Positions 1 through 6,865 of a stretch of 10,298 nucleotides of DNA are shown here, one piece after another. A program made the position numbers and the translations under genes. The notes beneath the pieces were generated by a model. The model saw only the letters and a list, made by a program, of their open reading frames with translations. It was not told where the DNA came from and did not search any database. Source of the DNA: Treponema sp. (GTDB lineage Bacteria > Spirochaetota > Spirochaetia > Treponematales > Breznakiellaceae); assembly GCA_031261385.1 (NCBI GenBank), contig JAISJS010000130.1, forward strand, positions 1 through 10,298, in the 5' to 3' direction. Position 1 is the stretch's first letter. The number at the start of each line of letters is the position of its first letter.

Positions 1-940
1 TGCGGGTTTCCCGGATACGGTCAAAGATAACGATGGTATCATTAATAGAATAACCCAGGATGGTAAGGATCGCCGCAATCGTGGTGGTATTGAATTCCAT
101 ACGCGTCCAGACTACAAAAGCCACAATGATAAGCGCATCGTGCAAAATTGCCAGAACCGCGCCGATGGCAAATTGGGGTTTAAACCGGATCGAAGCGTAG
201 ATCAGAATCAGCCCCAGGGTAAGGACCAAAAGAACAGCCGCCTGCCGGGAAAGATTCTCGGAAAAACGCGAGCCCACATAATCGGAACGAATCACCACAA
301 CGCCGCCGGAACCAAAAACGGATTCCAGGGTATCGATGATTTTTTTGGCAGGTACCTCATCGCCCTCAATCTCGCTGTCTTCAAGGCGGATCATAAAGTG
401 GCGATCCGCATCTTCTCCAAGCTGCTGAACCGAAACGGTTCTGCCCAGGCTGGTAAGGGCGACCCGGACATCCTCAATGGGGATGGACGCACTTGCCGGG
501 TCAAGGTAATGAACGATAAAGGGCTCACTCCCCAGCTGGGGATTTCCCTGGGCGCTTTGAATCAGCCACTGGGAATTAATATCACTTTGGGCCGCCGCCG
601 TTGTGCCGATTCCCTCAACCTGGGCAGGAAGCGCCTGGACAAGGGACGCGGCAGTCCGGTACTCGGAGAAGGGGAACGTCGCAGTCCTTCCCTCAACCCC
701 CACGCCGGTAATAACAATGTCCAGCCTGGTACTGCTAAAGGAAATTGCCGCAGCGCCGGGGCCTGAATACGTCACACCGAACGCAGAAGGGGCAAACTGC
801 ACCTCCTGGATAAGACCGGCCTGAAAGTCAACGCCGAGGTTAACGCCCTTAATCACATATCCTGCAATACCGGCAATCACAAGAATGACTGAAATAATCG
901 CCGTCGGAACAAATAATTTTGAAAAACGAATTATCCGCAT
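1..940 (-). CDS. secF: Protein translocase subunit SecF (3' part cut off by window edge)
   Basis: SecF is the inner-membrane partner of SecD; together they use the proton-motive force to help pull secreted proteins out of SecYEG on the periplasmic side. 313 codons are visible. A first membrane segment lies at about residues 10-30. It is followed by the SecF signature region GVDFQAG (36-42), normally DFxGG, so the first Gly is Ala here. A large periplasmic domain spans about 45-230. TM2 (233-250), TM3 (257-278, with FAIGAVLAILHDALI) and the start of TM4 (286-303) follow, with the highly conserved GYSINDTIVIFDRIRE at 296-311. The periplasmic domain is about 80-90 residues longer than in E. coli SecF. 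The ATG overlaps the secD stop by one base (TAATG), which implies translational coupling. The C-terminal membrane segments lie outside the window. Family assignment is secure. Confidence 0.96.
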   Translation of the reverse strand, partial: MRIIRFSKLFVPTAIISVILVIAGIAGYVIKGVNLGVDFQAGLIQEVQFAPSAFGVTYSGPGAAAISFSSTRLDIVITGVGVEGRTATFPFSEYRTAASLVQALPAQVEGIGTTAAAQSDINSQWLIQSAQGNPQLGSEPFIVHYLDPASASIPIEDVRVALTSLGRTVSVQQLGEDADRHFMIRLEDSEIEGDEVPAKKIIDTLESVFGSGGVVVIRSDYVGSRFSENLSRQAAVLLVLTLGLILIYASIRFKPQFAIGAVLAILHDALIIVAFVVWTRMEFNTTTIAAILTILGYSINDTIVIFDRIRETR

Positions 941-2715
941 TATTTTGTCCCCCCTGCCGCCGGGATCTGAAGCGGCATACGACGCCAGGTAACAGAAACC
1001 TTTTTACTGTGGAATACATCGGTACCGATATCAAAGATAAGCCGGGAAACAAAGAGTGCGGTAAACACCGAGGAGAACACGCCGATGGCAAGACTTACTG
1101 CAAATCCCTGGATCGGGCCGGAACCAAGCTGGGAGAGGAACAAAGCCGCAATAAAGGTAGTGATGTTGGAGTCCATGATGGCCCAAAACGCCTTGTCAAA
1201 ACCGGCGTCTATTACCGCCTTGCGGCCTTTCCCAAGACGAAGTTCTTCTTTCATCCTTTCAAAGATGATGACGTTGGCGTCTACCGCCATGCCGATGGTG
1301 AGAATGAAACCGGCAATACTCGGCAGGGTAATCGTAAAGTTGAAGGCCGAAAGAATACTGAACATAATATAAAAGTTAAGCAGCTGTGCGACAACCGCAT
1401 TGATTCCGGAGATCTTGTAAAACACCAGCATGAAAATCAAAACGACAATGATACCGCCTGTCAGGGCGAAAAGGCCCTGGCGTATCGTGTCCTCCCCCAT
1501 CGAGGCGCCAATGCTCTGCTGGTTAGCCACTTCCAGTTCCACCGGCAGCGCGGCGGTCCTGAGGGTCAGGGCGATGTTGTTGGCTTCATCCTGACCAAAA
1601 CCGGAAAGCTGCACCCGGTCATGGATTCCGTCACGGATTGTTGCCATGGATTTTACCCGATCATCAAGAACGATGGCCATAGGCTTTCCGATGTTGGCAG
1701 AGGTCAGCACGTAGAAGAGGTCCCCTCCTTCGGAATCCAGCACAAAGGTAACTTCCGGTTTGCCGTCAAGGTTATTCCGCGCTACCTGCGCATCTTTGAT
1801 ATGCGTTCCGTCAAGGCCGACCTCTTTCTTGATAGCCGCATAACGCCGGTTGCCAAGCTCGTTGGTTTCCCATTCATCAATGCCATAGCGGTCTTTGGTA
1901 TAAACCCCCAGAATCATCACATCAGGCGGCAGTATCGTAGGATCCAGAAGATTGCCGTCATCATCAAAAGTAGTGGCCGGATGGGCGTTGTAGTACGCGT
2001 CAAAAGAGGCGGTTGCTTCCTGGTCAACAATATGGAAGGCAAGGCTCCCCGCGCCCATAATGATCGAGTTGATCCGTTCCGGGTCCGCCGTGCCGGGAAT
2101 TTCCACATAGATCTGGTCTTCCCCCTGGCGGCGTATAACCGGCTCGGTAAGACCGAATTTATCTATTCTGCCATTGAGTACATCAAGGGCCTGGGTAATC
2201 GCCTGATCCCGTTCTTCTTTGCTTGGCGTATGACCAAGCTTTTCGGCATAGGCGTCCATATCGGCCTGGAGTACGATGGAAAGCCCTCCGGAAAGATCCA
2301 GCCCCAACTGGACAGCGTTTTTCTGAAGATCCTTGAGGGCAAAAACATCATTCCGGTACTTTGTTTCTATGGCGTCAAGGGCTTCCCGTCTGCTTGAAAA
2401 GGCGGAAAGTACCGTTTTAGCGTCCCACTTGGCAGGAGCAGCCTGCTTTGCGGTCTTGTAAAGTTTCCTGGCCCGGGCAGTCAGGAATGCAAGCTCCGGA
2501 GGAACCTCTCCATTTTCCTGGGCGATGTCGATAAGCCGCTGAAGATCCGCCTGGGCGGTCCTTGATGTGTTGTACTTAATCTGCTCCCGGGATTCCAGCG
2601 CCTGGGCCTGCTTGTCCTTGGGCACCAAAAAATACCACCGTATAGTCGGAAGCAGAAAAATGAAACATACCACCATCGTCACCAAAACGATGATGAACCT
2701 GTACCGTTTACTCAT
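940..2715 (-). CDS. secD: Protein translocase subunit SecD
   Basis: This 591-residue RND-type inner-membrane protein forms the SecDF complex, which powers late steps of protein export. TM1 is at about residues 7-30. The signature LGLDLSGG is at 137-144, the P1 motif NGRIDKFGL at 181-189, and a second periplasmic domain spans about 290-400. Five membrane segments lie within about 415-562, including AVDANVIIFERMKEEL (477-492), whose Asp479 matches the conserved charged residue of the transport core. Between TM1 and LGLDL there is a hydrophilic, probably helical stretch of about 105 residues, far longer than in E. coli SecD. The ATG follows a GGAG-type ribosome site (ATTGGAG) and lies 36 nt after the yajC stop; an ATG six bases upstream is out of frame and ends at once. 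The stop overlaps the secF start by one base. Confidence 0.97.
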   Translation of the reverse strand: MSKRYRFIIVLVTMVVCFIFLLPTIRWYFLVPKDKQAQALESREQIKYNTSRTAQADLQRLIDIAQENGEVPPELAFLTARARKLYKTAKQAAPAKWDAKTVLSAFSSRREALDAIETKYRNDVFALKDLQKNAVQLGLDLSGGLSIVLQADMDAYAEKLGHTPSKEERDQAITQALDVLNGRIDKFGLTEPVIRRQGEDQIYVEIPGTADPERINSIIMGAGSLAFHIVDQEATASFDAYYNAHPATTFDDDGNLLDPTILPPDVMILGVYTKDRYGIDEWETNELGNRRYAAIKKEVGLDGTHIKDAQVARNNLDGKPEVTFVLDSEGGDLFYVLTSANIGKPMAIVLDDRVKSMATIRDGIHDRVQLSGFGQDEANNIALTLRTAALPVELEVANQQSIGASMGEDTIRQGLFALTGGIIVVLIFMLVFYKISGINAVVAQLLNFYIMFSILSAFNFTITLPSIAGFILTIGMAVDANVIIFERMKEELRLGKGRKAVIDAGFDKAFWAIMDSNITTFIAALFLSQLGSGPIQGFAVSLAIGVFSSVFTALFVSRLIFDIGTDVFHSKKVSVTWRRMPLQIPAAGGTK

Positions 2716-2751
2716 GTCATTGCTCCAATAATTATAGAAATGGGAAAAATC

Positions 2752-3183
2752 TTATTCTTTCGCCCCATCGGAGGAGGTTTCAGCGCTGTCTTCCTCTTTC
2801 TTTTCCTCAATTTTCTCGTGTTTTTCTTCTTTTTCTTCTTTTATAGCGGCGGCGGCTTCAACATTGGAAATGGCGCTGCGGCTGAATTCAAGTTTAATGC
2901 CGTCATCCACCTTAACGATGACCGTAGTCTCCTTGACACTCTGAATAGTCCCGTGGATACCCCCGATAGTGACGATTTTATCACCCTTTTTAAGGGCTTC
3001 CAGCATCCTCTTGGTTTCCTTCTGCTTTTTATTCTGCGGGCGGATAATCAGAAAGTAAAAAATGGCGATAATTGCCACAAAGGGCAGAAACTGAAGGATG
3101 GGGTTACCGGCAGGAGCAGCGCCATCAGCGCCGGCTGCCGCCTGTTGCCCTCCCAAAAGCAGGGACATTGCAAATGATTTCAT
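2752..3183 (-). CDS. yajC: Sec translocase accessory subunit YajC
   Basis: YajC is a small single-pass inner-membrane protein that associates with SecDF and YidC. This one has 143 residues. A short Ala/Gly-rich N-terminus is followed by a membrane helix at about 29-47 and the diagnostic IIRPQNKKQKE (46-56). Next comes the compact beta domain with KKGDKIVTIGGIHGTI (65-80) and VKVDDGIKLEFSRSAISNV (90-108). A highly charged Glu/Lys tail (115-143) makes it about 30 residues longer than the E. coli protein. The ATG has a clear AAGGA ribosome site about 9 nt upstream. It is the first gene of a yajC-secD-secF operon, the usual order in bacteria. The Lys/Glu tail appears as a long pyrimidine tract on the plus strand at about 2793-2845. 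Confidence 0.96.
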   Translation of the reverse strand: MKSFAMSLLLGGQQAAAGADGAAPAGNPILQFLPFVAIIAIFYFLIIRPQNKKQKETKRMLEALKKGDKIVTIGGIHGTIQSVKETTVIVKVDDGIKLEFSRSAISNVEAAAAIKEEKEEKHEKIEEKKEEDSAETSSDGAKE

Positions 3184-3220
3184 ACGTTGACTTCCTTAAA
3201 AGAGTAATAATAGTTTTATG

Positions 3221-3250
3221 AGACTAGCATAATTTGAGGATAAAGGTCAA
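3221..3250 (-). promoter_or_regulatory. Tentative promoter for yajC-secD-secF
   Basis: On the minus strand TTGACC (3250-3245) is separated by 18 nt from TAGTCT (3226-3221). The -35 box matches consensus at five of six positions, but the -10 box at only three, so this is a weak call. It would give a leader of about 30 nt carrying the AAGGA site. The position fits: it lies just past the palindromic element, which would separate it from the rubredoxin operon. Confidence 0.3.
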
Positions 3251-3317
3251 GGGAACCGGATCTTGTAAAATACAACTACCTTAACAACCCGCCGTCGGTA
3301 CGACATCACCCTTAGCA

Positions 3318-3686
3318 GGCTAACCTGTAGAGTCCGCCTATGGAGCCTTGCCATTTATCCATTTGTCCGTTTTTCTCCAGCGCAAGTCTCCTCCGGCGGG
3401 GAATTCCAGAGACGCCTGCCAAGGGAAATGCCGTCCCGACGGCGCCTGTTCAGTAGTTTTTATATAAAAATTAACCTCATTTTCTATCATTAAGGGCAAC
3501 AATACCCTTTTTAAGCTTAAACATTACTGAATGAGGCGCCGGGGTGAGCAGGGGAATCACCTCATGGGCCTCCCTCGCGCAAGCGAGTTCTTCTGGAATT
3601 CCCCGCCGTAGTAAACCCGTAAAGCAAAAAAATGCTATGTATAATTAAAAAAGCGGGGTTGCGGAGGCGGACTCTACAGGTTAGCC
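3318..3686. repeat. 369-bp nested palindromic element with 22-bp terminal inverted repeats (MITE-like)
   Basis: The element is bounded by exact 22-bp inverted repeats at 3318-3339 (begins GGCTAACCTG) and 3665-3686 (ends CAGGTTAGCC). Inside is a second exact 17-bp pair at 3394-3410 and 3592-3608 (CGGCGGGGAATTCCAGA and its complement). A third imperfect pair lies at 3441-3459 and 3519-3540 (GGCGCCT and TTCAGTA blocks). The core is a small hairpin at 3492-3509 (AAGGG / CCCTT) followed by a T-run. All pairs share a centre near 3501, so one strand could fold into a long branched hairpin. Local extras are CTCGC-GCAA-GCGAG at about 3574-3587 and CCGTC-CC-GACGG at 3431-3442. I found no open frame of useful length. 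The design resembles a non-autonomous transposable element or another dispersed palindromic repeat; a structured RNA is the alternative. It fills most of the 3184-3774 gene-free stretch; I see nothing else convincing in that stretch beyond the tentative yajC promoter. Confidence 0.8.
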
Positions 3687-3774
3687 CGTGAGGGGATTTA
3701 CCTGTCACCCTGGCGTATTTATTTAAGATCTGTTTAGATTCAAACTGAGTATTACTGTCCTAAAGGTTGATCGA

Positions 3775-4068
3775 TCATTTCACATCCACCGGGAAAACGC
3801 CGAAAAGACGGTTCAGGGGGGATGAGACGGTGAGGGGGCCGGAGGAAGATGCCTCTGCGCCGGTGACTTTATTGTAGATCGCTACCACCGTTTCGAGTTC
3901 GGCGGGGTCTTTTGAAAAGATTGCCGAGGAATAGGCGGCGCGAAACAGGCCTTTTTCCGCTAATTGGCGGGTGGATAGGGAGCCATAACGTTTTTTGGCC
4001 TGGTTGTCCACCACCGCAGCGGGGCCGTCATAGCCAATGGTAAAGATAAAATCCTGCCGGGGAAGCAT
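3775..4068 (-). CDS. Conserved-looking small protein downstream of rubredoxin, function unknown
   Basis: I do not recognise a named family. The chosen ATG gives 97 residues beginning MLPRQDFIFTIGYDGPAAVV and ending NRLFGVFPVDVK. The product looks soluble and mixed alpha/beta, with a helical stretch LSTRQLAEKGLFRAAYSSAIF and no signal peptide, membrane segment or cysteine. The ATG lies 2 bp after the rubredoxin stop, so the two are almost certainly cotranscribed. The reading frame continues upstream, but the longer version would overlap the rubredoxin gene and start in a segment (MPHVRRRQ...) that is clearly rubredoxin read in another frame. No strong ribosome site precedes it, which suggests translational coupling to rubredoxin. 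A role tied to the redox partner is guesswork from position only. Confidence 0.75.
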   Translation of the reverse strand: MLPRQDFIFTIGYDGPAAVVDNQAKKRYGSLSTRQLAEKGLFRAAYSSAIFSKDPAELETVVAIYNKVTGAEASSSGPLTVSSPLNRLFGVFPVDVK

Positions 4069-4070
4069 GT

Positions 4071-4232
4071 TTATACCGTGGGCGAGAAGGAATCTTTGCC
4101 GACGCCGCACATGGGGCAAACCCAGTCGGCTTTAACATCCTCAAATGCAGTACCCGCCGGGACTCCTCCGTCAGGATCGCCCTTTTCGGGATCATAGATA
4201 TATCCGCACACATCACATACGTATTTTTTCAT
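4071..4232 (-). CDS. Rubredoxin
   Basis: Rubredoxins are small cytoplasmic electron carriers with one iron held by four cysteines. In anaerobes they often feed electrons to oxygen- and peroxide-reducing enzymes such as rubrerythrin, superoxide reductase or flavodiiron proteins. This one has 53 residues, the normal family length. The iron ligands are Cys6 and Cys9 (CDVCGY) and Cys39 and Cys42 (CPMCG). The usual Gly/Pro/Asp-rich segment (DPEKGDPDGGVPAGTAFEDV) and the aromatic WVCP are present, and it ends in GVGKDSFSP. The ATG at 4232 is preferred over an in-frame ATG nine codons upstream because AGGAG lies 5 nt before it and the family starts here. No partner oxidoreductase gene is visible in the window. 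Confidence 0.97.
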   Translation of the reverse strand: MKKYVCDVCGYIYDPEKGDPDGGVPAGTAFEDVKADWVCPMCGVGKDSFSPTV

Positions 4233-4249
4233 AAATGCTCCTGAAATAA

Positions 4250-4278
4250 AATATAACACGGCGTAACTTTTTTTTCAA
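4250..4278 (-). promoter_or_regulatory. Sigma70-type promoter of the rubredoxin operon
   Basis: On the minus strand TTGAAA (4278-4273) is followed after 17 nt by TATATT (4255-4250), each one base from consensus. The expected transcription start is near 4243, directly beside the AGGAG ribosome site (4242-4238), so the leader would be only about 11 nt long. Confidence 0.65.
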
Positions 4279-4290
4279 GTAAAATACTTG
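4276..4290. promoter_or_regulatory. Perfect 6-bp palindrome overlapping the rubredoxin -35 box (candidate operator)
   Basis: CAAGTA-AAA-TACTTG is a perfect inverted repeat with a 3-nt centre. Its left end overlaps the -35 hexamer of the rubredoxin promoter by three bases. A dimeric repressor binding here would block the promoter. The regulator cannot be named; the site does not match a PerR, Fur or Rex box that I can recognise. It could also be chance in AT-rich DNA. Confidence 0.35.
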
Positions 4291-4320
4291 CTTCTAGTAT
4301 TCTGTAATAGTCAAATGACA

Positions 4321-4452
4321 TAATAAGAAAAATGAAGAGAAACCGCAGAGAACACGGAGTAGGCGCAGAGGACGCAGAGAATACCAAATAAACTTCAAAT
4401 TCTCTTGTCTTTTCCACTCCGCGTTCTCTGCGGTTCTGTCTTCTGTTTATTA
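4321..4452. repeat. Inverted-repeat element with AACCGC ends, copy A (intergenic)
   Basis: The core arms are 4341-4360 (AACCGCAGAGAACACGGAGT) and 4416-4435, complementary at 19 of 20 positions, around a 55-nt loop. The match extends imperfectly outward to TAATAA (4321-4326) and TTATTA (4447-4452). The left half also holds short near-tandem units of the type CGCAGAGGA / CGCAGAGAA (4364-4381). It lies 8 nt past the stop of the TPR lipoprotein gene. In that gene's direction the second arm is followed by a T-rich stretch, so it may also help end transcription. A related copy lies at 7977-8060, sharing the AACCGC ends, a TCTCTTGT in the loop and CTTCTGT outside the right arm. Confidence 0.75.
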
Positions 4453-4459
4453 CACTACA

Positions 4460-6193
4460 CTAGTTCACGCCGCCCAAGAGGCCTTGATATTCGGTTTCGT
4501 AGCGGCGGAGCTGGGGATTGTCGGGGGCCAGGGCAAGGGCCTGTTTGAGGTAGTACACTGCGCGGCGTTCGTCCTTGCGGCGGTGGTAAATTTCAAACAT
4601 GGCGATAAGGGCATTGAGGTTCCGGGGGTCTTCAAAAAGGCTTGAGCGGAGATCGTTCATCACCGATTCTTCGTTGGCGCGTACCCTGCTGCGGAGGTAA
4701 TAGTAGCGGCTTTTGAGCGCCCCGCCCGGCGCGGCGCCCAGGCGGCTTTCTATCATCTGCCCCGCCTCATCCTGCCGGCCTGTATCGATCAGGGCGGAAA
4801 TATAGACGGTAATTCCTTCATCGTTGGAACTGTCCCGTTCGTAGAGTTCCCGTGCATAGGAAAGGGCGCGGGCATTGTTTCCAAGGCCCCGCTCCACGGT
4901 ATATGCGTTGAGCAGGTCCTGGGAGGACCGCCGGTCTTCGAGGAGCCGGGAAAGATACCCTTCGGCTTCACGCCAGTTTTCCCGGCGGACCGCGTCCTGA
5001 AGTCCCAGGCCCAGCACCGCCAGGGAAGGATTTGGGACGCCAAGCAGACGGCGGAACAGTTCCCGGCCCTCGTTCTGGTCATCCTGCCGGGCAGAGTCCA
5101 TGAGGAGCCGGGCGGCGTAGACCGATACCTCGTCGTCGTTGGGGGTGGTGCGGAGAATGGAGCGGAGATAATTCAGCGCCGCATCGCGGTTCCGGTAGCC
5201 TTCGGCCTGAACACGGGCGCGGAGAAACAGGTACAGCCGGTTGTTGGAATTGATCGAGGCATAGAGGTCCAGGGGGGCCTGGGCCTGCATATACTGGCCC
5301 TGTTCTACGAGAATGCGGGCCCGCATCAGGATAAATTCCCCATCCCGGCTGTCCCGCTGGAGTATCTCGGCGATTGCCGGTTCCGCCCGCGACCAGTCCC
5401 CGTTCTGATAATGGGCTATGGCAAGCTGGCGTTTAATACTGATGTTATCGGGGTAGCGGATCACCAGATCCGAGAGCAGCTGCAGGCTTTCCTGCCGCTG
5501 CCCTGAAAGGTTCATCACCCGGGCAAGACCCAGGCTGGCGGGGTAACATTCACGGGAAATTCCGTACGCCCGTGTATAGGCGGCGTTTGCCTCGGCAAGA
5601 CGGCCGCTCTTTTCATACGCCAGCGCACTGAAATACGGGGCCAGCACCGATTTACCGTTCAGGAGTTCCGCTTTTTGGAGATCGGGCAGGGCGGAAAGGA
5701 GCCGCTCACTTCGGGTTTCCGTATAGAGGGCCAGGAAGGGAAGCACATATTCAAGGTAGTCGGAGGAAGCGGCCGGAGGCGGCGTATACACGCCCTGGTC
5801 TGCATCCTTGAGTATTTTGGCGTACACATGGGTTTGGGGGAGATCCGGCACAGGCAGGGGGGCGGTACTGTCAGGATATATCCGCTTGATAAAGGCCACG
5901 TTGACGGCGTTCATCACCCGTCCGAATTCGGTGGCCCCAAGGTCCCTGCTGCGGATAAGATCCAGCGCCCGAAGCAGGGAGGATAATTCCCCGGTCTCGG
6001 TCAAACCCCGAATCTCATCGGCAATGCCCCCTGCCGACGGGCGGGGAGGAATCTGCGTATCGGCGGGCGGTTCCTGGGTTTGCAGCGGAATATCCAGCGG
6101 CGTTTCCACCGGCGGAGGTTTTGACTTACACGATGCCAAAACAAGGGAAAAAATCAGCAGTAAAAAAAAAAGTAAACGGCGCTGTTTTATCAC
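4460..6193 (-). CDS. TPR-repeat lipoprotein
   Basis: This 577-residue protein has a lipoprotein signal: basic MIKQRR, a hydrophobic core, and lipobox LASC with Cys22 as the lipidation site. A Pro-rich linker (about 25-55) follows. The rest is helical, with many tetratricopeptide-like repeats from about residue 150 to the C-terminus, for example SALAYEKSGRLAEANAAYTRAYGI, AIAHYQNGDWSRAEPAIAEILQRD and AMFEIYHRRKDERRAVYYLKQALALAPDN. TPR arrays bind other proteins, so it is probably a membrane-anchored periplasmic scaffold; the partner is unknown. The start is GTG, overlapping the stop of the upstream membrane-protein gene by 4 nt (GTGA), with GGGGA about 10 nt before. The coupling suggests the two work together. 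No catalytic domain is seen. Confidence 0.9.
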   Translation of the reverse strand: MIKQRRLLFFLLLIFSLVLASCKSKPPPVETPLDIPLQTQEPPADTQIPPRPSAGGIADEIRGLTETGELSSLLRALDLIRSRDLGATEFGRVMNAVNVAFIKRIYPDSTAPLPVPDLPQTHVYAKILKDADQGVYTPPPAASSDYLEYVLPFLALYTETRSERLLSALPDLQKAELLNGKSVLAPYFSALAYEKSGRLAEANAAYTRAYGISRECYPASLGLARVMNLSGQRQESLQLLSDLVIRYPDNISIKRQLAIAHYQNGDWSRAEPAIAEILQRDSRDGEFILMRARILVEQGQYMQAQAPLDLYASINSNNRLYLFLRARVQAEGYRNRDAALNYLRSILRTTPNDDEVSVYAARLLMDSARQDDQNEGRELFRRLLGVPNPSLAVLGLGLQDAVRRENWREAEGYLSRLLEDRRSSQDLLNAYTVERGLGNNARALSYARELYERDSSNDEGITVYISALIDTGRQDEAGQMIESRLGAAPGGALKSRYYYLRSRVRANEESVMNDLRSSLFEDPRNLNALIAMFEIYHRRKDERRAVYYLKQALALAPDNPQLRRYETEYQGLLGGVN

Positions 6194-6744
6194 TGCTTGA
6201 CATCCCCGGTATTATTTTTGGTACCCAGAGAAATGAGTACCAGGGTAAGTCCCGCCAGAACCACCAGCACGGCCCACCAATCCTTAATAAACTGGGCAAA
6301 GGAAAACGAAACCAGCTTGAAGGAAAAAATCAACATTACCGACCCGAGTACCACAAAGGCGATAGAGGGGACCAGATAGCGGCTGCGGATAGCGCCGTAC
6401 CGGTGCCAGCCTGAGGGGAACAGGGCAATCCCGGCAAAAACCGAAATAACCGGCCATACCCTGGAAAGGGGCAGCTGAATAATGTCCAGGGCTTTCAGGA
6501 GCAGAAAAAGCCCTATCTGCAAAAACAGGGCGGCAAAAAAAAGGTACAGGGAACGCTTGTTGAGTTTTATCGCCAGCACCGCGCCGCCCACCCCCGCAAG
6601 GACAAAAAGGAAAGAAAGCAAAACCGGGGCGCTGGATTTTTCCGTCAGCGAGGCCAATAGAAACGCACTGCCCAAAAACATGGAAAGGAGGCCAATAATA
6701 AAAATGAGCCTGGCGGCAGTCCGGCGGGTGAAGATATGGCGCAT
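6190..6744 (-). CDS. Small polytopic membrane protein, function unknown
   Basis: 184 residues with about six hydrophobic segments: roughly 10-32, 38-60, 66-86, 96-110, 125-143 and 152-172. Positively charged residues (MRHIFTRRTAAR) precede the first. The organisation, with WPVISVFAGIALF and a closing WWAVLVVLAGLTLVLISLG, recalls the membrane domains of LiaI/LiaF-like proteins (repeated W-P/W-x-hydrophobic-G). That is a resemblance of pattern only, and no soluble sensing domain follows. It is the first gene of a two-gene operon and overlaps the TPR lipoprotein by 4 nt. No ribosome binding site precedes the ATG. The predicted transcription start coincides with its first base, so it may be translated from a leaderless message. 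Confidence 0.85.
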   Translation of the reverse strand: MRHIFTRRTAARLIFIIGLLSMFLGSAFLLASLTEKSSAPVLLSFLFVLAGVGGAVLAIKLNKRSLYLFFAALFLQIGLFLLLKALDIIQLPLSRVWPVISVFAGIALFPSGWHRYGAIRSRYLVPSIAFVVLGSVMLIFSFKLVSFSFAQFIKDWWAVLVVLAGLTLVLISLGTKNNTGDVKQ

Positions 6745-6750
6745 ATTTAT

Positions 6751-6779
6751 AGTATATCAGATTGATTATAGCCTGCCAA
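6751..6779 (-). promoter_or_regulatory. Extended -10 promoter for the membrane protein / TPR lipoprotein operon
   Basis: On the minus strand TTGGCA (6779-6774) is followed after 17 nt by TATACT (6756-6751), preceded by the TGn extension (TGA at 6759-6757). Counting seven bases past the -10 box puts +1 at 6744, the A of the start codon. A second, perfect TATAAT lies at 6770-6765 but has no good -35 box. Confidence 0.65.
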
Positions 6780-6829
6780 GGTTAAACGGCACGACATCCG
6801 TTGGATAAAATGAACATTATTACAAAGAC

Positions 6830-6859
6830 TTGCCAGCGGTAATGACATAATGGTAGAAT
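6830..6859 (+). promoter_or_regulatory. Extended -10 promoter for the TPR lipoprotein / lytic transglycosylase operon
   Basis: TTGCCA (6830-6835) is followed after 18 nt by TAGAAT (6854-6859), with a TGn extension (TGG at 6851-6853). Counting seven bases past the -10 box gives +1 at 6866, which is the A of an in-frame ATG. It lies back to back with the promoter at 6751-6779; about 50 bp separate the two -35 boxes. Confidence 0.65.
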
Positions 6860-6865
6860 TATTTG

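Noticed and set aside
140..766. Plus-strand open frame of 208 codons opposite secF
   Set aside because: Antisense shadow of secF, which shows conserved SecF motifs across the same bases.
919..2397. Long plus-strand open frame (492 codons) opposite secD
   Set aside because: It is the antisense of secD; the encoded residues are low in hydrophobic pattern and rich in His, Arg and Gly, with no domain, and SecD on the other strand is unmistakable.
3492..3513. AAGGG...CCCTTTTT as a stand-alone terminator on the plus strand
   Set aside because: The stem is only 5 bp with a T-run, and no plus-strand gene ends nearby; it is better read as the core of the palindromic element.
3318..3686. Palindromic element as a housekeeping RNA (tmRNA, RNase P RNA, 6S RNA)
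   Set aside because: Size would fit, but no tRNA-like CCA end with T-loop, no RNase P core motifs and no 6S-like single central bubble are visible.
3306..3711. Direct repeat TCACCCT (3306-3312 and 3705-3711) as a target-site duplication of the palindromic element
   Set aside because: The copies lie 5 and 18 nt from the terminal repeats, so they are not at matching distances; a 7-mer match in this span can be chance.
4069..4119. Longer start for the 97-residue protein, within rubredoxin
   Set aside because: The extra 17 residues are rubredoxin codons read in another frame; the ATG 2 bp after the rubredoxin stop is more natural.
6863..6865. TTG as the start codon of the plus-strand TPR lipoprotein
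   Set aside because: It lies before the predicted transcription start, has no ribosome site, and is followed at once by two in-frame ATG codons.
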